From NCBI GenBank assembly GCA_020052235.1, contig JAGVPM010000142.1, forward strand, positions 1 through 36,817: a stretch of 36,817 bases of DNA, written 5' to 3'. Below, piece by piece: positions 23,903 through 33,095 of this stretch. Source of the DNA: Candidatus Goldiibacteriota bacterium (GTDB lineage: Bacteria > Oederibacteriota > JAAXVQ01). Position 1 is the first letter of the stretch, and each line of letters opens with the position of its first letter. Both the position numbers and the translations under genes were made by a program. The notes beneath the pieces are model-generated. The model was not told the origin of the DNA, did no database searches, and saw only the letters and a program-made list of their open reading frames with translations.

Positions 23903-26692
23903 ATGGATTATCGTGAGACGTTAAATTTACCCAAGACCGACTTTCCCATGAAAGCGGATTTGAACACGCGCGAGCCGCAGCGGCAGGCGCACTGGAAAGA
24001 AATTGACCTATACGGCTTGCTGCACCAACATGGCAAAGGCCGGAAGAAATATGTCCTGCACGACGGTCCGCCCTATGCCAACGGCGATGTGCACATGGGC
24101 ACGGCGCTTAACAAAATTTCCAAAGACTTGGTCATGCGTTATAAATCCATGCGGGGCTTCCATACGCCCTATGTGCCGGGCTGGGATTGCCACGGCATGC
24201 CCATTGAACACAAGGTGGTTGAAACCTTGCCCGAAGCCGAGCGCAAGGACCGCCAACGTATCCGCACCGAATGCCGGAAATATGCGGAACGGTTTGTGGA
24301 CAAGCAACGCGGGCAGTTTAAACAATTGGGGATTTTAGGGGATTGGGAGCATCCGTATTTAACCATGTCGCCGGAATACCAGGCCGCCATTGTGCGCCTG
24401 TTCGGAGAATTGGCGTTGAAAGGCCTGATCTACCGCGGGTTAAAACCCGTGCATTGGTGCCCGGCCTGCCAGAGCGCCTTGGCTGAAGCGGAAGTGGAAT
24501 ATGAGGATCATACCAGTCCTTCGGTCACGGTGCGGTTTGAATTGGCCTCCGGCTGGCCTGAAAGTTTGGGGAACAAACCCGCGGGGAAAATTTACCTTCC
24601 GATCTGGACCACCACGCCTTGGACCTTGCCGGCCAACCGCGCGGTTTGCGTGCATCCGGAGTTCACCTATGCGCTCGTGGAATCAGAAGGCGAGCATTAT
24701 ATCCTGGCCAAAGAGCTGATTGAAGCCAATTGGAAAAATTTTGGCAAAGCGTATCGCGTGGTTTCCGAGACCAAAGGCCAAGCTCTCGAACACTTGACCT
24801 TGCAGCACCCGTTTTTGGCCTATCAAGTGCCGGTTATTTTGGGCGGGCATGTAACCTTGGATTCGGGCACGGGCTGTGTGCACACGGCCCCGGGGCACGG
24901 GCAGGAAGATTTTGTGGTGGGTAAACAGTACAAACTCGAAGTATTCAATCCGGTCGGTGAAAACGGCTGCTTTACTTCCGCCTTTCCTGAGATGCAAGGG
25001 CAGTTTGTGTTCAAGGCCAATCCGAAGATTGTTGAGCTGCTCAAGGAACGGGGCGCGTTGCTGCACTCGGAAAACGTGGCGCATTCGTACCCGCATTGCT
25101 GGCGGCACCACCAGCCGATTATTTTCCGCGCCACGGAACAGTGGTTTTTAAACGTGGATCGGGATGGATTCCGGCAGAAGCTTTTGGATATCATTCAAAA
25201 AGATGTGACCTGGGTGCCGGAAGCTTCGCGCAACCGCATTGCTTCCATGGTGGCCTCGCGCCCGGATTGGTGCTTGTCGCGCCAGCGCAACTGGGGCGTG
25301 CCGCTGCCGATTTTTTATTGTAAAGAATGCGGCGAACCCGTGATCCGGGAAGACGTGTTTAAAAAAGTCGAGGAACTGGTGCGCGCCCAAAACGCGGATG
25401 TCTGGTTTACACCCGAAGCCCGGGCCGTGCTGCCGGAAGGTTCGGCTTGCGCCAAATGCGGCGGCCGCGAGTTCAGGCAGGAAACGGATATCCTGGACGT
25501 ATGGTTTGATTCCGGTGCCAGCCACGCAGCCGTGCTGGCTTTGCGCCCGGAATTAAAATTTCCCGCTGACTTATATTTGGAAGGTTCGGATCAGCACCGC
25601 GGTTGGTTTCAAGTGTCCCTGTTAACCGCAGTTGCAACCATGGGCCAGGCTCCGTATCGTTCGGTGTTGACCCACGGCTATACAGTAGACGGCAATGGAA
25701 AAAAAATGTCCAAGTCGCTCGGCAACTTTATCACGGCCGAGGAAGGCATCAAACGTTACGGCGGCGCCGACATTCTGCGCTTGTGGGTCTGTTCGGAAAA
25801 CGTGCAGTTGGATATTCGTTTTTCAGATGAAATTTTCAAGCGCACGGTTGACGCCTATCGCCGCATGCGCAACACGCTTAGGTTTTTACTGGGGAACCTG
25901 GACGGTTTCAAACCCACACAAGTTGTGAAGTATAAAGAGTTGGCCGAGATGGATAAGTTGGTTTTGCATAAATTGGCCGTGCTGTTGGAGCAGTCGGGGG
26001 AAGCGTGTGATGCGTTTGATTTTTACCGCTTCTACCAAGCTCTGCATAATTTTTGCGCCGTGGATTTGTCGGCATTTTATTTTGATGTGCTTAAGGACCG
26101 TTTGTATGCTGACGGTGTCAAGTCTACCTCGCGCCTGGCTGCCCAAACTACGTTGTGGCATGTGTTGAATCATCTGGTTCGCCTCCTGGCGCCGATTTTG
26201 GTGCATACGGCGGACGAGACCTGGGAGTTTATGGGCAAACAAGGTTTGCTGGAAGCGAATGCGCCAAGTGCCTCCGTGCACCTTGCAACCTGGCTGCCCG
26301 CGCCCAAGGAATGGACGGATCTTAAACTGGCGCAGGATTGGGAGCATTTGTTTGAAATTCGGGCCGAGGTTCAGAAACAGCTGGAAGAAGCGCGCAATGC
26401 CAAGGTCATCGGGCATTCCTACGAAGCCAATGTGGAAATTCGCGCCCGCGGGGACAAGCGCACGTTCCTGGCTGCGCATGTAAAAGATTTAGAAGCTTTT
26501 TTCATAGTCTCCGGAGTTCAATTGGAAGACGCCGGCGCGGCCGGACCGGATTTGCAGATTAAAGTGATTGCATCGCAGGCTAAAAAATGCGAGCGTTGCT
26601 GGAGAATGGTGCCCAGCGTGGGCGTGCACGAACAGCACCCGACGTTATGCACGCGGTGCCATGACGCAGTTGACGCGTTGCCGAAAGCGTAA
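23903..26692 (+). CDS. ileS: Isoleucyl-tRNA synthetase
   Basis: Start at ATG 23903, eight bases after AGGAG; ATG 23861 has no site. The 929-residue class I enzyme shows all expected parts. The HIGH region reads PYANGDVHMGTALNK, with Thr in the place of the second His. The editing domain lies about residues 180-400 (WTTTPWTLPANRAV, GTGCVHTAPGHGQEDF). The tRNA and catalytic segments include WLSRQRNWGVPLPI-like LSRQRNWGVPLPIFYC, DVWFDSGASHAAVL and DQHRGWFQVSLL, and the loop KKMSKSLGN is complete. The C-terminal zinc finger is CERCW...CTRCH. lspA begins ten bases after it. No T-box leader is visible upstream. Confidence 0.97.
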   Translation: MDYRETLNLPKTDFPMKADLNTREPQRQAHWKEIDLYGLLHQHGKGRKKYVLHDGPPYANGDVHMGTALNKISKDLVMRYKSMRGFHTPYVPGWDCHGMPIEHKVVETLPEAERKDRQRIRTECRKYAERFVDKQRGQFKQLGILGDWEHPYLTMSPEYQAAIVRLFGELALKGLIYRGLKPVHWCPACQSALAEAEVEYEDHTSPSVTVRFELASGWPESLGNKPAGKIYLPIWTTTPWTLPANRAVCVHPEFTYALVESEGEHYILAKELIEANWKNFGKAYRVVSETKGQALEHLTLQHPFLAYQVPVILGGHVTLDSGTGCVHTAPGHGQEDFVVGKQYKLEVFNPVGENGCFTSAFPEMQGQFVFKANPKIVELLKERGALLHSENVAHSYPHCWRHHQPIIFRATEQWFLNVDRDGFRQKLLDIIQKDVTWVPEASRNRIASMVASRPDWCLSRQRNWGVPLPIFYCKECGEPVIREDVFKKVEELVRAQNADVWFTPEARAVLPEGSACAKCGGREFRQETDILDVWFDSGASHAAVLALRPELKFPADLYLEGSDQHRGWFQVSLLTAVATMGQAPYRSVLTHGYTVDGNGKKMSKSLGNFITAEEGIKRYGGADILRLWVCSENVQLDIRFSDEIFKRTVDAYRRMRNTLRFLLGNLDGFKPTQVVKYKELAEMDKLVLHKLAVLLEQSGEACDAFDFYRFYQALHNFCAVDLSAFYFDVLKDRLYADGVKSTSRLAAQTTLWHVLNHLVRLLAPILVHTADETWEFMGKQGLLEANAPSASVHLATWLPAPKEWTDLKLAQDWEHLFEIRAEVQKQLEEARNAKVIGHSYEANVEIRARGDKRTFLAAHVKDLEAFFIVSGVQLEDAGAAGPDLQIKVIASQAKKCERCWRMVPSVGVHEQHPTLCTRCHDAVDALPKA

Positions 26693-26702
26693 AGGATATA
26701 TC

Positions 26703-27245
26703 ATGACTGAAAACGAAACAATTCAAATGTCCATGCGGTTCCCAGCGGCTGCTAAACCCGTCTCCCGTTTTTTTTACTGGGTTACCGCGTTATTGGTTTT
26801 AATTCTTGATTGGGTGAGCAAATGGGTGGTGGTGCACACCATGCGGCCCATGCAGAGTATTCAGTTGATCGGTGATTATGTGGAATTTACTTTCCTGCGC
26901 AATTCCGGGGCCGCGTTCAGTTTGCTGGCCAATTCTCATGTGTCCTGGCGTTTATTTTTCATCGGCATTGCCATTGTCACCATTATTGTTTTGTCGGTTT
27001 TGGCGTACCGCGAAAAACAGGCTGGAATAATTTTTTTGCTGCCCCTGGGGCTTATTTGCGGCGGCGCTGCGGGCAATATGTGGGACCGCATCACCGTGGG
27101 CACGGTGGTTGATTTTATTGAAGTGGGCATTAAGGCACACCGCTTTCCCGTGTTCAACATCGCCGACTCGGCCGTGTGCATTGGGGTCTCCTGGCTGATA
27201 CTGGTCAATTTTCGGAAATCCTCAGAAATGTCGAAGGCGGAATAA
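26703..27245 (+). CDS. lspA: Lipoprotein signal peptidase (signal peptidase II)
   Basis: Cleaves signal peptides of diacylglyceryl-modified prolipoproteins in the inner membrane. ATG 26703 follows AAAGGA. Four hydrophobic helices are visible. Catalytic aspartates lie in WDRITVGTVVDFI and FNIADSAV, and FLRNSGAAFSLL is a typical block. The N-terminal 20 residues before the first helix are longer than usual. It lies between ileS and lgt as part of one transcript, a common ileS-lspA arrangement. Confidence 0.96.
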   Translation: MTENETIQMSMRFPAAAKPVSRFFYWVTALLVLILDWVSKWVVVHTMRPMQSIQLIGDYVEFTFLRNSGAAFSLLANSHVSWRLFFIGIAIVTIIVLSVLAYREKQAGIIFLLPLGLICGGAAGNMWDRITVGTVVDFIEVGIKAHRFPVFNIADSAVCIGVSWLILVNFRKSSEMSKAE

Positions 27246-27248
27246 TTT

Positions 27249-28004
27249 ATGCATCCGGATTTATTCACTCTGGGCCCATTGACCTTGCATACCTACGGCT
27301 TGTTGGTGGCGCTGGGGTTGGTGTTGGCGGCGTTTTTGGCGCAGCGCGGCGCCCGGGCTTTGAGTATTTCCCAGGATATGTTTTGGGATCTGAGTTTATG
27401 GATTATTTTAGGCGGCATGGCAGGCGCGCGGTTGTTGTACGTGATCGTGTGCTGGAAAGATTTTGCGCATGACCTATTGGGCATTTTCCGGATTTGGGAC
27501 GGAGGCTTGGTTTTTTACGGCGGCATAGCCGGGGGATTTTTATCCGGCTGGTGGTTTATACGCCGCCACAAATTGCCGTTTTGGGAGCTGGCCGATATTA
27601 TTGCCCCCACGATTCCCCTGGCGCATGTGTTGGGACGTTTGGGCTGCTTTTTTGCCGGATGTTGTTATGGCCGTGAGGATGCCCGGCTTGGCCTCATTTT
27701 TCCGGCCTTGGCGGACGGCATTCCCCATTTACCCACCCAGTTGTACGAAGCGGGGTTCAATCTTTTGTTGTTTGGCTTTTTATGGTGGCGCCGCAAGGCC
27801 CAGCGTCCGGCCGGGCGTTTGTTTTGGATGTACGTGATGTTGTACGCCGCCTGGCGTTTTGCCATTGAATTTTTACGCGGGGATGAAATCCGCGGAGCGT
27901 TTTTTTTGCCTTGGCTGCATACCTCGCAACTGGTGGCCGCAGTGGCCATTATCTTGGCGGCGTTTTTTTGGATTTATTTAGGCAAACGCGCGCGCCGGAC
28001 CTAA
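27249..28004 (+). CDS. lgt: Prolipoprotein diacylglyceryl transferase
   Basis: Transfers diacylglycerol from phosphatidylglycerol to the lipobox cysteine, the step before LspA. Signatures include LHTYGLLVALG, the GGLVFYGG block, GRLGCFFAGCCYG (the Lgt signature in its Cys-containing form), PTQLYEA and FLRGDEIRG. Seven hydrophobic segments are seen across 251 residues. It begins three bases after lspA, so the two successive lipoprotein-maturation enzymes are translated together. The window holds at least five lipoproteins that would be their substrates. Confidence 0.96.
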   Translation: MHPDLFTLGPLTLHTYGLLVALGLVLAAFLAQRGARALSISQDMFWDLSLWIILGGMAGARLLYVIVCWKDFAHDLLGIFRIWDGGLVFYGGIAGGFLSGWWFIRRHKLPFWELADIIAPTIPLAHVLGRLGCFFAGCCYGREDARLGLIFPALADGIPHLPTQLYEAGFNLLLFGFLWWRRKAQRPAGRLFWMYVMLYAAWRFAIEFLRGDEIRGAFFLPWLHTSQLVAAVAIILAAFFWIYLGKRARRT

Positions 28005-28069
28005 CCCTTGTTCCGGAATTATCCGAAACTAATTAAAATGAATGCAATGTTTGCTGCGAGATTGAAACC

Positions 28070-30244
28070 ATGAAGTCCTTGTCACCCATAACTAAAATTA
28101 TATATGCCGCACTCGGCGCAGGGTATGGATGGATGGTTTTGGCATCCTTGTGTTTGTCCCCGTTGAGCGCCTGGGGCAACGGGTCGTCCGCCCTCTCGGA
28201 AGATTACAGCGCCGAGATTGCATTTTACCGCGGTAATCTCAAACAAGCCCAGGATGAATACGAACGGTACATTTCCCGAAATCCCGACGACCAAGCCATG
28301 GCCATGAATCTGGCGGCCGTGCTTCTGGAACGCGGCGAGGGCCGGGACGCGGCACGCGTGTTGGAACGCGCGAATGTGCACGGGCATGAATTAGGGGAGG
28401 CGTATCTGGCGGCCGGGGAATTTGACCGCGCGGCCAAAGAACTGACCATTGCCTTGGGTCAGCCGGGATCGCATTGGCGCAGCCGTATTCTGCTGGGGTT
28501 GATTGCCGCGTCGCAAAACCGCCATCCCGAAGCCGTGGAGTTTTATTGGCGTGCATTAAACGAGGAAAAAAATCAACCGGCGGTTCACCTGATGATGGCC
28601 CGCTCCCTGGCGGCTTTAAGCCTGGAATCGCCGGACTCGGGCGAGTATTTTAAACAACGGGCGCGCGAGGAATACAAACGCGCTTTGAAAATTGACTGGA
28701 GCCTGTGGCAGGTGCATTGGGATCTGGCCAAATTTTATGAAGTTGAAAATCGTTGGGCGCAAGCTGCGCGCGAGTGGAATGAAGTGCGCGTGGTGCTGAG
28801 TAATGCTCCTGAAATTGAAGCGGCCATGAAGCGCGCCCAGCACATGATCGGTACGGCTCCTGCCGTGGCCACAGTGGAAGCCGCGCTCACCGTAGCCCCC
28901 ACGGCTACGGCCGTACCCACGCCGGTTCGGCCCCCCACGCCGGAAGTGGAAGTGCGTTTGCCTGCGATTATGTTTAAAGATATTCGCATCAAACCGTTGG
29001 GCCGGCCTAAGGATCCTTTGGTGCAGGTGGGTTTGGGTGAGAAAATGAAAGCCATTGGTTTCGGTTGTTCGGGCAACTGGATTGCCAAAGATCATCAAGG
29101 CAAGCGTTTTTGGGAAGGCGTGGCCGGCAAGGGATATAGGATCAAACCCGATGCCAAAGGGCGGTGGGTTTTAAAAAGTTGGGACGGGAAAACCTTGAAG
29201 CCGCTTCCGCGGTTAATTACCCTGGAACCCATCAATCCGGATCATGTTTTGGGCGTGGTAAATTTATTTCAGTCCACGGGATATTTTTGGGGCGGCGGGA
29301 CGCGGGCTACCCGGTATTACCGGGGCAAGTTGGTGGTTTTGCGTCAAAGCCAGGGATTGCGTTTGAACAATGTTTTGCCCATGGAGGATTATCTGGCCAG
29401 CGTGGTGCCAGCGGAAATGCCGGCCGAGTGGCCCATGGAGGCGCTTAAGGCACAAGCGGTGGTGGCGCGCACGGACTCCTTGCGGCGGCACGGTACGCAT
29501 TGGAAGCAGGGTTTTGATGTGTGCAATACGCCCCATTGCGCCGAGTACGCCGGGGTGCATTCGGAAGATCCGCGCGCCCTTGAAGCGTTGAGTGCAACAG
29601 CCGGCCAGTTGCTGTACCGGGGCAGTCATTTGGCGCCTGCGTTTTATTCCCATGCCTGCGGAGGAGTTACGCAGGATGTGGCGGATGCCTGGGGCGGCGG
29701 CAAGGATATTTTTGCCGAGTCCTGCGGCATTTACGATGAACCGGGCAACACCGTCACGTGCATCCGCCTGCCGTTTCCGCCCCGGGTTATCCGCGCCTGG
29801 ATTGGAAGCCAGCCGGACGTGTTGTGCGCGGATCCGAAATATTCCGGGATTGCCAGTTTTCGTTGGGTTAAAATTTTCAGCCAGGATGAACTGAAGACCA
29901 TGCTGAATCCGCGCTTCCATCTGGGCACGATCCAGAAATTGGAGGTTCTGGAGCGCAGCCGCAGCGGCTATGTGCGTTCTTTGCGGATTTCAGGAAACAA
30001 TGGCAGCATTACCCTGCAAGGGGACCGGGTACGGACACACCTGGGAGGGTTGCGGAGTAATTTGTTCATGATTTTAGCGATTCCCGAAGAGCGCGGCGGG
30101 TATCCCGTGCGTTGGGTTTTTTGGGGAGCAGGTTGGGGGCACGGCGTGGGCTTTTGCCAGGCCGGGTCCGCTGCCATGGCCGACAAAGGGTATGCTTATC
30201 AGGAAATTCTGCAACATTATTTTCCGGGATCGGAACTGCGCTAA
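28070..30244 (+). CDS. TPR protein with SpoIID/LytB lytic-transglycosylase domain
   Basis: N-terminal hydrophobic signal (about 8-36). Residues about 45-265 hold TPR-like repeats (EIAFYRGNLKQAQDEYERYI, QAMAMNLAAVLLERGEGRDA, VHWDLAKFYEVENRWAQAAR), followed by a Pro/Thr/Ala linker. Residues about 395-720 are SpoIID/LytB. Near residue 445 VVPAEMPAEWPMEALKAQA contains the Glu equivalent to the SpoIID catalytic residue, and YSHACGGVTQ, HLGGLRSN and GAGWGHGVGFCQAG are further signatures. SpoIID cleaves glycan strands lacking stem peptides. LytB-like relatives occur widely in non-sporulating bacteria and act in cell separation or wall remodelling, which I expect here. No spore genes are near. Confidence 0.92.
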   Translation: MKSLSPITKIIYAALGAGYGWMVLASLCLSPLSAWGNGSSALSEDYSAEIAFYRGNLKQAQDEYERYISRNPDDQAMAMNLAAVLLERGEGRDAARVLERANVHGHELGEAYLAAGEFDRAAKELTIALGQPGSHWRSRILLGLIAASQNRHPEAVEFYWRALNEEKNQPAVHLMMARSLAALSLESPDSGEYFKQRAREEYKRALKIDWSLWQVHWDLAKFYEVENRWAQAAREWNEVRVVLSNAPEIEAAMKRAQHMIGTAPAVATVEAALTVAPTATAVPTPVRPPTPEVEVRLPAIMFKDIRIKPLGRPKDPLVQVGLGEKMKAIGFGCSGNWIAKDHQGKRFWEGVAGKGYRIKPDAKGRWVLKSWDGKTLKPLPRLITLEPINPDHVLGVVNLFQSTGYFWGGGTRATRYYRGKLVVLRQSQGLRLNNVLPMEDYLASVVPAEMPAEWPMEALKAQAVVARTDSLRRHGTHWKQGFDVCNTPHCAEYAGVHSEDPRALEALSATAGQLLYRGSHLAPAFYSHACGGVTQDVADAWGGGKDIFAESCGIYDEPGNTVTCIRLPFPPRVIRAWIGSQPDVLCADPKYSGIASFRWVKIFSQDELKTMLNPRFHLGTIQKLEVLERSRSGYVRSLRISGNNGSITLQGDRVRTHLGGLRSNLFMILAIPEERGGYPVRWVFWGAGWGHGVGFCQAGSAAMADKGYAYQEILQHYFPGSELR

Positions 30245-30285
30245 CTTTCAATAGATGCTATTTAATAATAAATATTGAAAGTTAG
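30241..30285 (+). terminator. Hairpin spanning the stop codon of the SpoIID gene
   Basis: CTAACTTTCAAT (30241-30252) is the exact reverse complement of ATTGAAAGTTAG (30274-30285), with a 21-base AT-rich loop. The stop codon is inside the left arm. There is no T run, so it may be a transcript-end stabiliser instead of a true terminator. Confidence 0.5.
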
Positions 30286-30345
30286 GATAAATCGGGGTAC
30301 ACTTATAGTAGCCGCTGGAGCTACAGCAGAGCTTTGGATAAATAT

Positions 30346-30421
30346 TGTCATTTCGAGCGAAGCGAGAAATCTGATTCATACGTTTTTTAGATTTCTCGTC
30401 ACAAAGTTCCTCGAAATGACA
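30346..30421. repeat. TGTCATTTCGAGCG-type dispersed hairpin repeat
   Basis: Left arm TGTCATTTCGAGCGAAGC then GAGAAATCT; right arm AGATTTCTC then CTCGAAATGACA. This is a sequence type seen between genes in many unrelated bacterial genomes. Here it lies just before the AbiE-like pair in a gene-free stretch (30245-30471). Confidence 0.85.
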
Positions 30422-30471
30422 AGATATTTAGAAACGCAGATGTAGTGTTGGGAACACCGAGGAGGCACATT

Positions 30472-31170
30472 ATGTTTCTCGCACGCAGGCCATTGCAGAA
30501 TATTTTCAGTGATAAATCATCCCTGGTGCTGCGCGCCATGCTGCAGTCGCCCGGGCATACTTGGAAAATACCTGAGTTGTCAAAAATCGGGATTTCATTT
30601 GGGATGGCCAGCATTGTGCTAAACCTGGCGGAAAGCCTGGGTTACGTGGAACGGGTGCGCATTGGGCCGGGGAGTTTTTCCAAATTGATCCATGCCGAGA
30701 ATTTATTGCGGGATTGGAACCGCAACTATGCGTTTGACCGCAACCCGCACACCTATTACCATTCAGTGGACGATGATTTTTTAAACAAACTCAAGGACTA
30801 TTGCGAAGCCAAAAAAATCGGATATGCCTTAACCTTGTATTCCGCCAGCCGTTTGATTTCCCCGTACGTAAAAGACGACCGCAATTTTGTTTATTTGGAC
30901 ATCGATATAAAACAAGCTAAAACTGTTTTTCAGGACTTGGAAAATTCCCTGGGGCTTTTAAAACTGGTTAAAGGCGGGAATACCTGCTTGGCGGTTCCGT
31001 ACTACCGTAAATCGGTTTTTTGTGAATTGCAGATTTTGGGGCAGTTTCCGGCAGTGTCCAATCTCCAGTTGTACCTAGATTTGATGGGGTTGCCTCCGGC
31101 AGGGCGGGAAGAAGCACTGCATCTTTTGGATTATTGGAAAAAAAGGGGCATTCCTTTTGCCAAACCTTGA
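30472..31170 (+). CDS. AbiEi-like antitoxin/regulator of a type IV toxin-antitoxin pair
   Basis: ATG 30472 with GAGGAGG seven bases upstream. The 232-residue protein starts with a winged-helix-like region (SLVLRAMLQSPGHTWKIPEL, ASIVLNLAESLGYVERVRIG). Its C-terminal part (YALTLYSASRLISPYV, VFCELQILGQFPAVSNLQLY, LDLMGLPPAGREEALHLLDY) matches the AbiEi-family style, in which the HTH represses the operon. It is followed immediately by a nucleotidyltransferase gene, as expected for AbiE. AbiE systems can cause abortive phage infection. The family call rests on pattern and pairing. Confidence 0.72.
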   Translation: MFLARRPLQNIFSDKSSLVLRAMLQSPGHTWKIPELSKIGISFGMASIVLNLAESLGYVERVRIGPGSFSKLIHAENLLRDWNRNYAFDRNPHTYYHSVDDDFLNKLKDYCEAKKIGYALTLYSASRLISPYVKDDRNFVYLDIDIKQAKTVFQDLENSLGLLKLVKGGNTCLAVPYYRKSVFCELQILGQFPAVSNLQLYLDLMGLPPAGREEALHLLDYWKKRGIPFAKP

Positions 31171-31966
31171 CAGTATGGAAAATCAATTTTTAGACACGTT
31201 GGCCGTGCTGCACGAAGCTTTGGAAAAAATCATGGTTGTGGGCGGCTGGTGTCCCTACCTGTATGCCAAACATCTTTGGAAAAAAAAGCTTCCCAATATT
31301 CCCACTACCTTGGACATTGACCTGGGTGTGACTGAAACCGGTTCCAGGTTTTTTCCGCAGACCGTATACGACAAATTGAAAATCGAAGGGTTTGCCATGG
31401 AGCGGATTTATACGGAAGAAGCGGAGCCCATTGAGTTTATCAGCCGCCAGGGAAACGTGGATTTGAAATTGGAATTCATTACCTCGTTTTTAACCACGGA
31501 CGATACCCTCAACCGCTTTTTAGGCAAGCAACTGGCCTGCAACCGGATCGAAGCATTCGAAATTTTATTGGAAAATATAATTGCGCTCGAGATCGAACAT
31601 CAAGGCCGGCGGTTCAAAGTTCCGGTCCCCGATCCGGCGGCGTTTCTATTTCATAAAGGCATTTCGTTCGTCATGCGGGGAGATGAGTACAAAAGGGAGA
31701 AGGATTTGTTTTACCTGTATTTTATTTTCAAATATCATCCAAACCAGGCGGAGTTGCTCGCCAAACTGGCGGAATTTAAACGTTACGATCTGTACGGTAA
31801 TTTTGCTGAAAATTTGCAGGAATATTTTGGGGATTATAACCAGCCGGGGTTTGCCATCATCCGGAAGTTTTTAGGCGATACGGTTGACGCGCGTTCGGTG
31901 TACGCTGAAATTCGCAAAGATTTAAAAGCCTTGATGGCTTTGATTTCGGAAAAAAAGGAAGCCTGA
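31157..31966 (+). CDS. AbiEii-like nucleotidyltransferase (putative toxin)
   Basis: TTG 31157 has AAAAGGGG eight bases upstream and overlaps the AbiEi-like gene by 14 bases. ATG 31175 in the same frame is the alternative and would shorten the protein by six residues. The nucleotidyltransferase core is visible as MVVGGWCPYLYAKHLW followed by TTLDIDLGV, which supplies the paired Asp residues, and a later acidic strand VDLKLEFI. The C-terminal half is helical (FLFHKGISFVMRGDEYKREK). In AbiE systems this enzyme is the toxin and is thought to bind or transfer nucleotides. It ends one base into the next gene (TGATG), which suggests co-transcription with the rRNA-modification gene. Confidence 0.72.
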   Translation: MPNLDSMENQFLDTLAVLHEALEKIMVVGGWCPYLYAKHLWKKKLPNIPTTLDIDLGVTETGSRFFPQTVYDKLKIEGFAMERIYTEEAEPIEFISRQGNVDLKLEFITSFLTTDDTLNRFLGKQLACNRIEAFEILLENIIALEIEHQGRRFKVPVPDPAAFLFHKGISFVMRGDEYKREKDLFYLYFIFKYHPNQAELLAKLAEFKRYDLYGNFAENLQEYFGDYNQPGFAIIRKFLGDTVDARSVYAEIRKDLKALMALISEKKEA

Positions 31967-32931
31967 TGAAGAAAAATGAAATCCCGGGACCGGAAAATTA
32001 CACGATCCCGCCGGACCAGGCCGGGCAGCGTTTGGATGTGTTTGTTACGACCTTGCCGGCTGCGTTAACGCGTTCAACCGCAGCACGTCTAATTCACGAA
32101 GGCCATGTGCTGGTTGCCGGGCGTGCCGCCAAGCCGGGATTGGTGCTGCGGCTGGGAGACCAGGTGGCGGTGACTTTGCCCGCCGCCGTGCCTTCGCAGG
32201 TCGCGGCCCAAGCGCTGCCGCTTGAAATACTTTTTGAAGACGAGCATTTGGCCGTGATTAATAAACCCGCGGGCATGGTGACGCATCCGGCTCCGGGGCA
32301 TGCGGACGGGACGTTGGTGAATGCATTGTTGCATCACCTGAGCGGGCTGTCGGGCATCGGCGGGGAACAACGGCCGGGAATTGTTCACCGGTTGGACAAG
32401 GATACTTCCGGAGTTATGTTGGTGGCCAAACATGACCGCGCGCATCAAGCTTTATCAAGCGGGATTCAAGCCCGGACCATTCAACGTTTTTATCGCGCGG
32501 TTGTTTGGGGGAATTTGCCGCTGGTGCCGAAATTGATTGAGAATGATTTGGGGCGCGATCCTAAAAACCGGCAGCGCTTTACGGTGGTGTCCAAAGGCCG
32601 CCCGGCCAGTACGCTTATTTTGTCCCAGGAAATTTTAGGCAGCGGATTTTCACTTTTGGAAGTTAAAATCAATACCGGGCGCACGCATCAAATCCGCATC
32701 CATTGCCGGCATGTGGGCAATCCCATCGTGGGGGACCGTGTCTACGGAAAGTCCGGCGAGATCGGCGGTTTGGCGCGTTTGAAAATGACGCGCCCAGAGC
32801 GTCAATTGCTCCATGCCGCCCGGCTTGAATTTACGCATCCCTTTACCGGCCGGCCGGTGGTGGTGAAAGCCGAATGGCCCGGGGATTTTACAGCCTTTCT
32901 CAAACAATGCCGCGAGCGGAAGGAACGTTGA
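31966..32931 (+). CDS. rluD: RluA-family 23S rRNA pseudouridine synthase (RluD-like)
   Basis: Residues about 15-80 are an S4 RNA-binding domain (GQRLDVFVTTLPAALTRSTA, LIHEGHVLV). Residues about 90-305 are the RluA-type catalytic domain with VINKPAGMVTHPAPGH, GIVHRLDKDTSGVMLVAKHD (catalytic Asp near residue 144), INTGRTHQIRIH and GDRVYG. The S4 plus catalytic arrangement fits RluD, which modifies helix 69 of 23S rRNA; RluC is the main alternative. ATG 31966 overlaps the preceding stop by one base. Confidence 0.92.
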   Translation: MKKNEIPGPENYTIPPDQAGQRLDVFVTTLPAALTRSTAARLIHEGHVLVAGRAAKPGLVLRLGDQVAVTLPAAVPSQVAAQALPLEILFEDEHLAVINKPAGMVTHPAPGHADGTLVNALLHHLSGLSGIGGEQRPGIVHRLDKDTSGVMLVAKHDRAHQALSSGIQARTIQRFYRAVVWGNLPLVPKLIENDLGRDPKNRQRFTVVSKGRPASTLILSQEILGSGFSLLEVKINTGRTHQIRIHCRHVGNPIVGDRVYGKSGEIGGLARLKMTRPERQLLHAARLEFTHPFTGRPVVVKAEWPGDFTAFLKQCRERKER

Positions 32932-32940
32932 GCCGGCGCA

Positions 32941-32969
32941 TTGCAAAAATCGCCCGGATATGTTAAAGT
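32941..32969 (+). promoter_or_regulatory. Possible promoter before the cNMP-binding gene
   Basis: TTGCAA (32941-32946), a 17-base spacer and TAAAGT (32964-32969). Four of six bases match at -10. The leader to the ATG at 33096 would be about 120 bases; nothing else stands out in this gap. Confidence 0.3.
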
Positions 32970-33095
32970 AACGCTTCGGGTGTGGCCTGATATCATTCCA
33001 GACTTTTCCGGATTTAACTTCTCAAATTATCTGAGGCCGCGAATTGAATAGCCGTATTCATACGTTCGTCCCGGACAGCACTGTGGAGGCTGGGC

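Noticed and set aside
28070-30244. SpoIID as evidence of spore formation
   Set aside because: SpoIID/LytB domains occur widely in non-sporulating bacteria, and no other sporulation gene is in the window.
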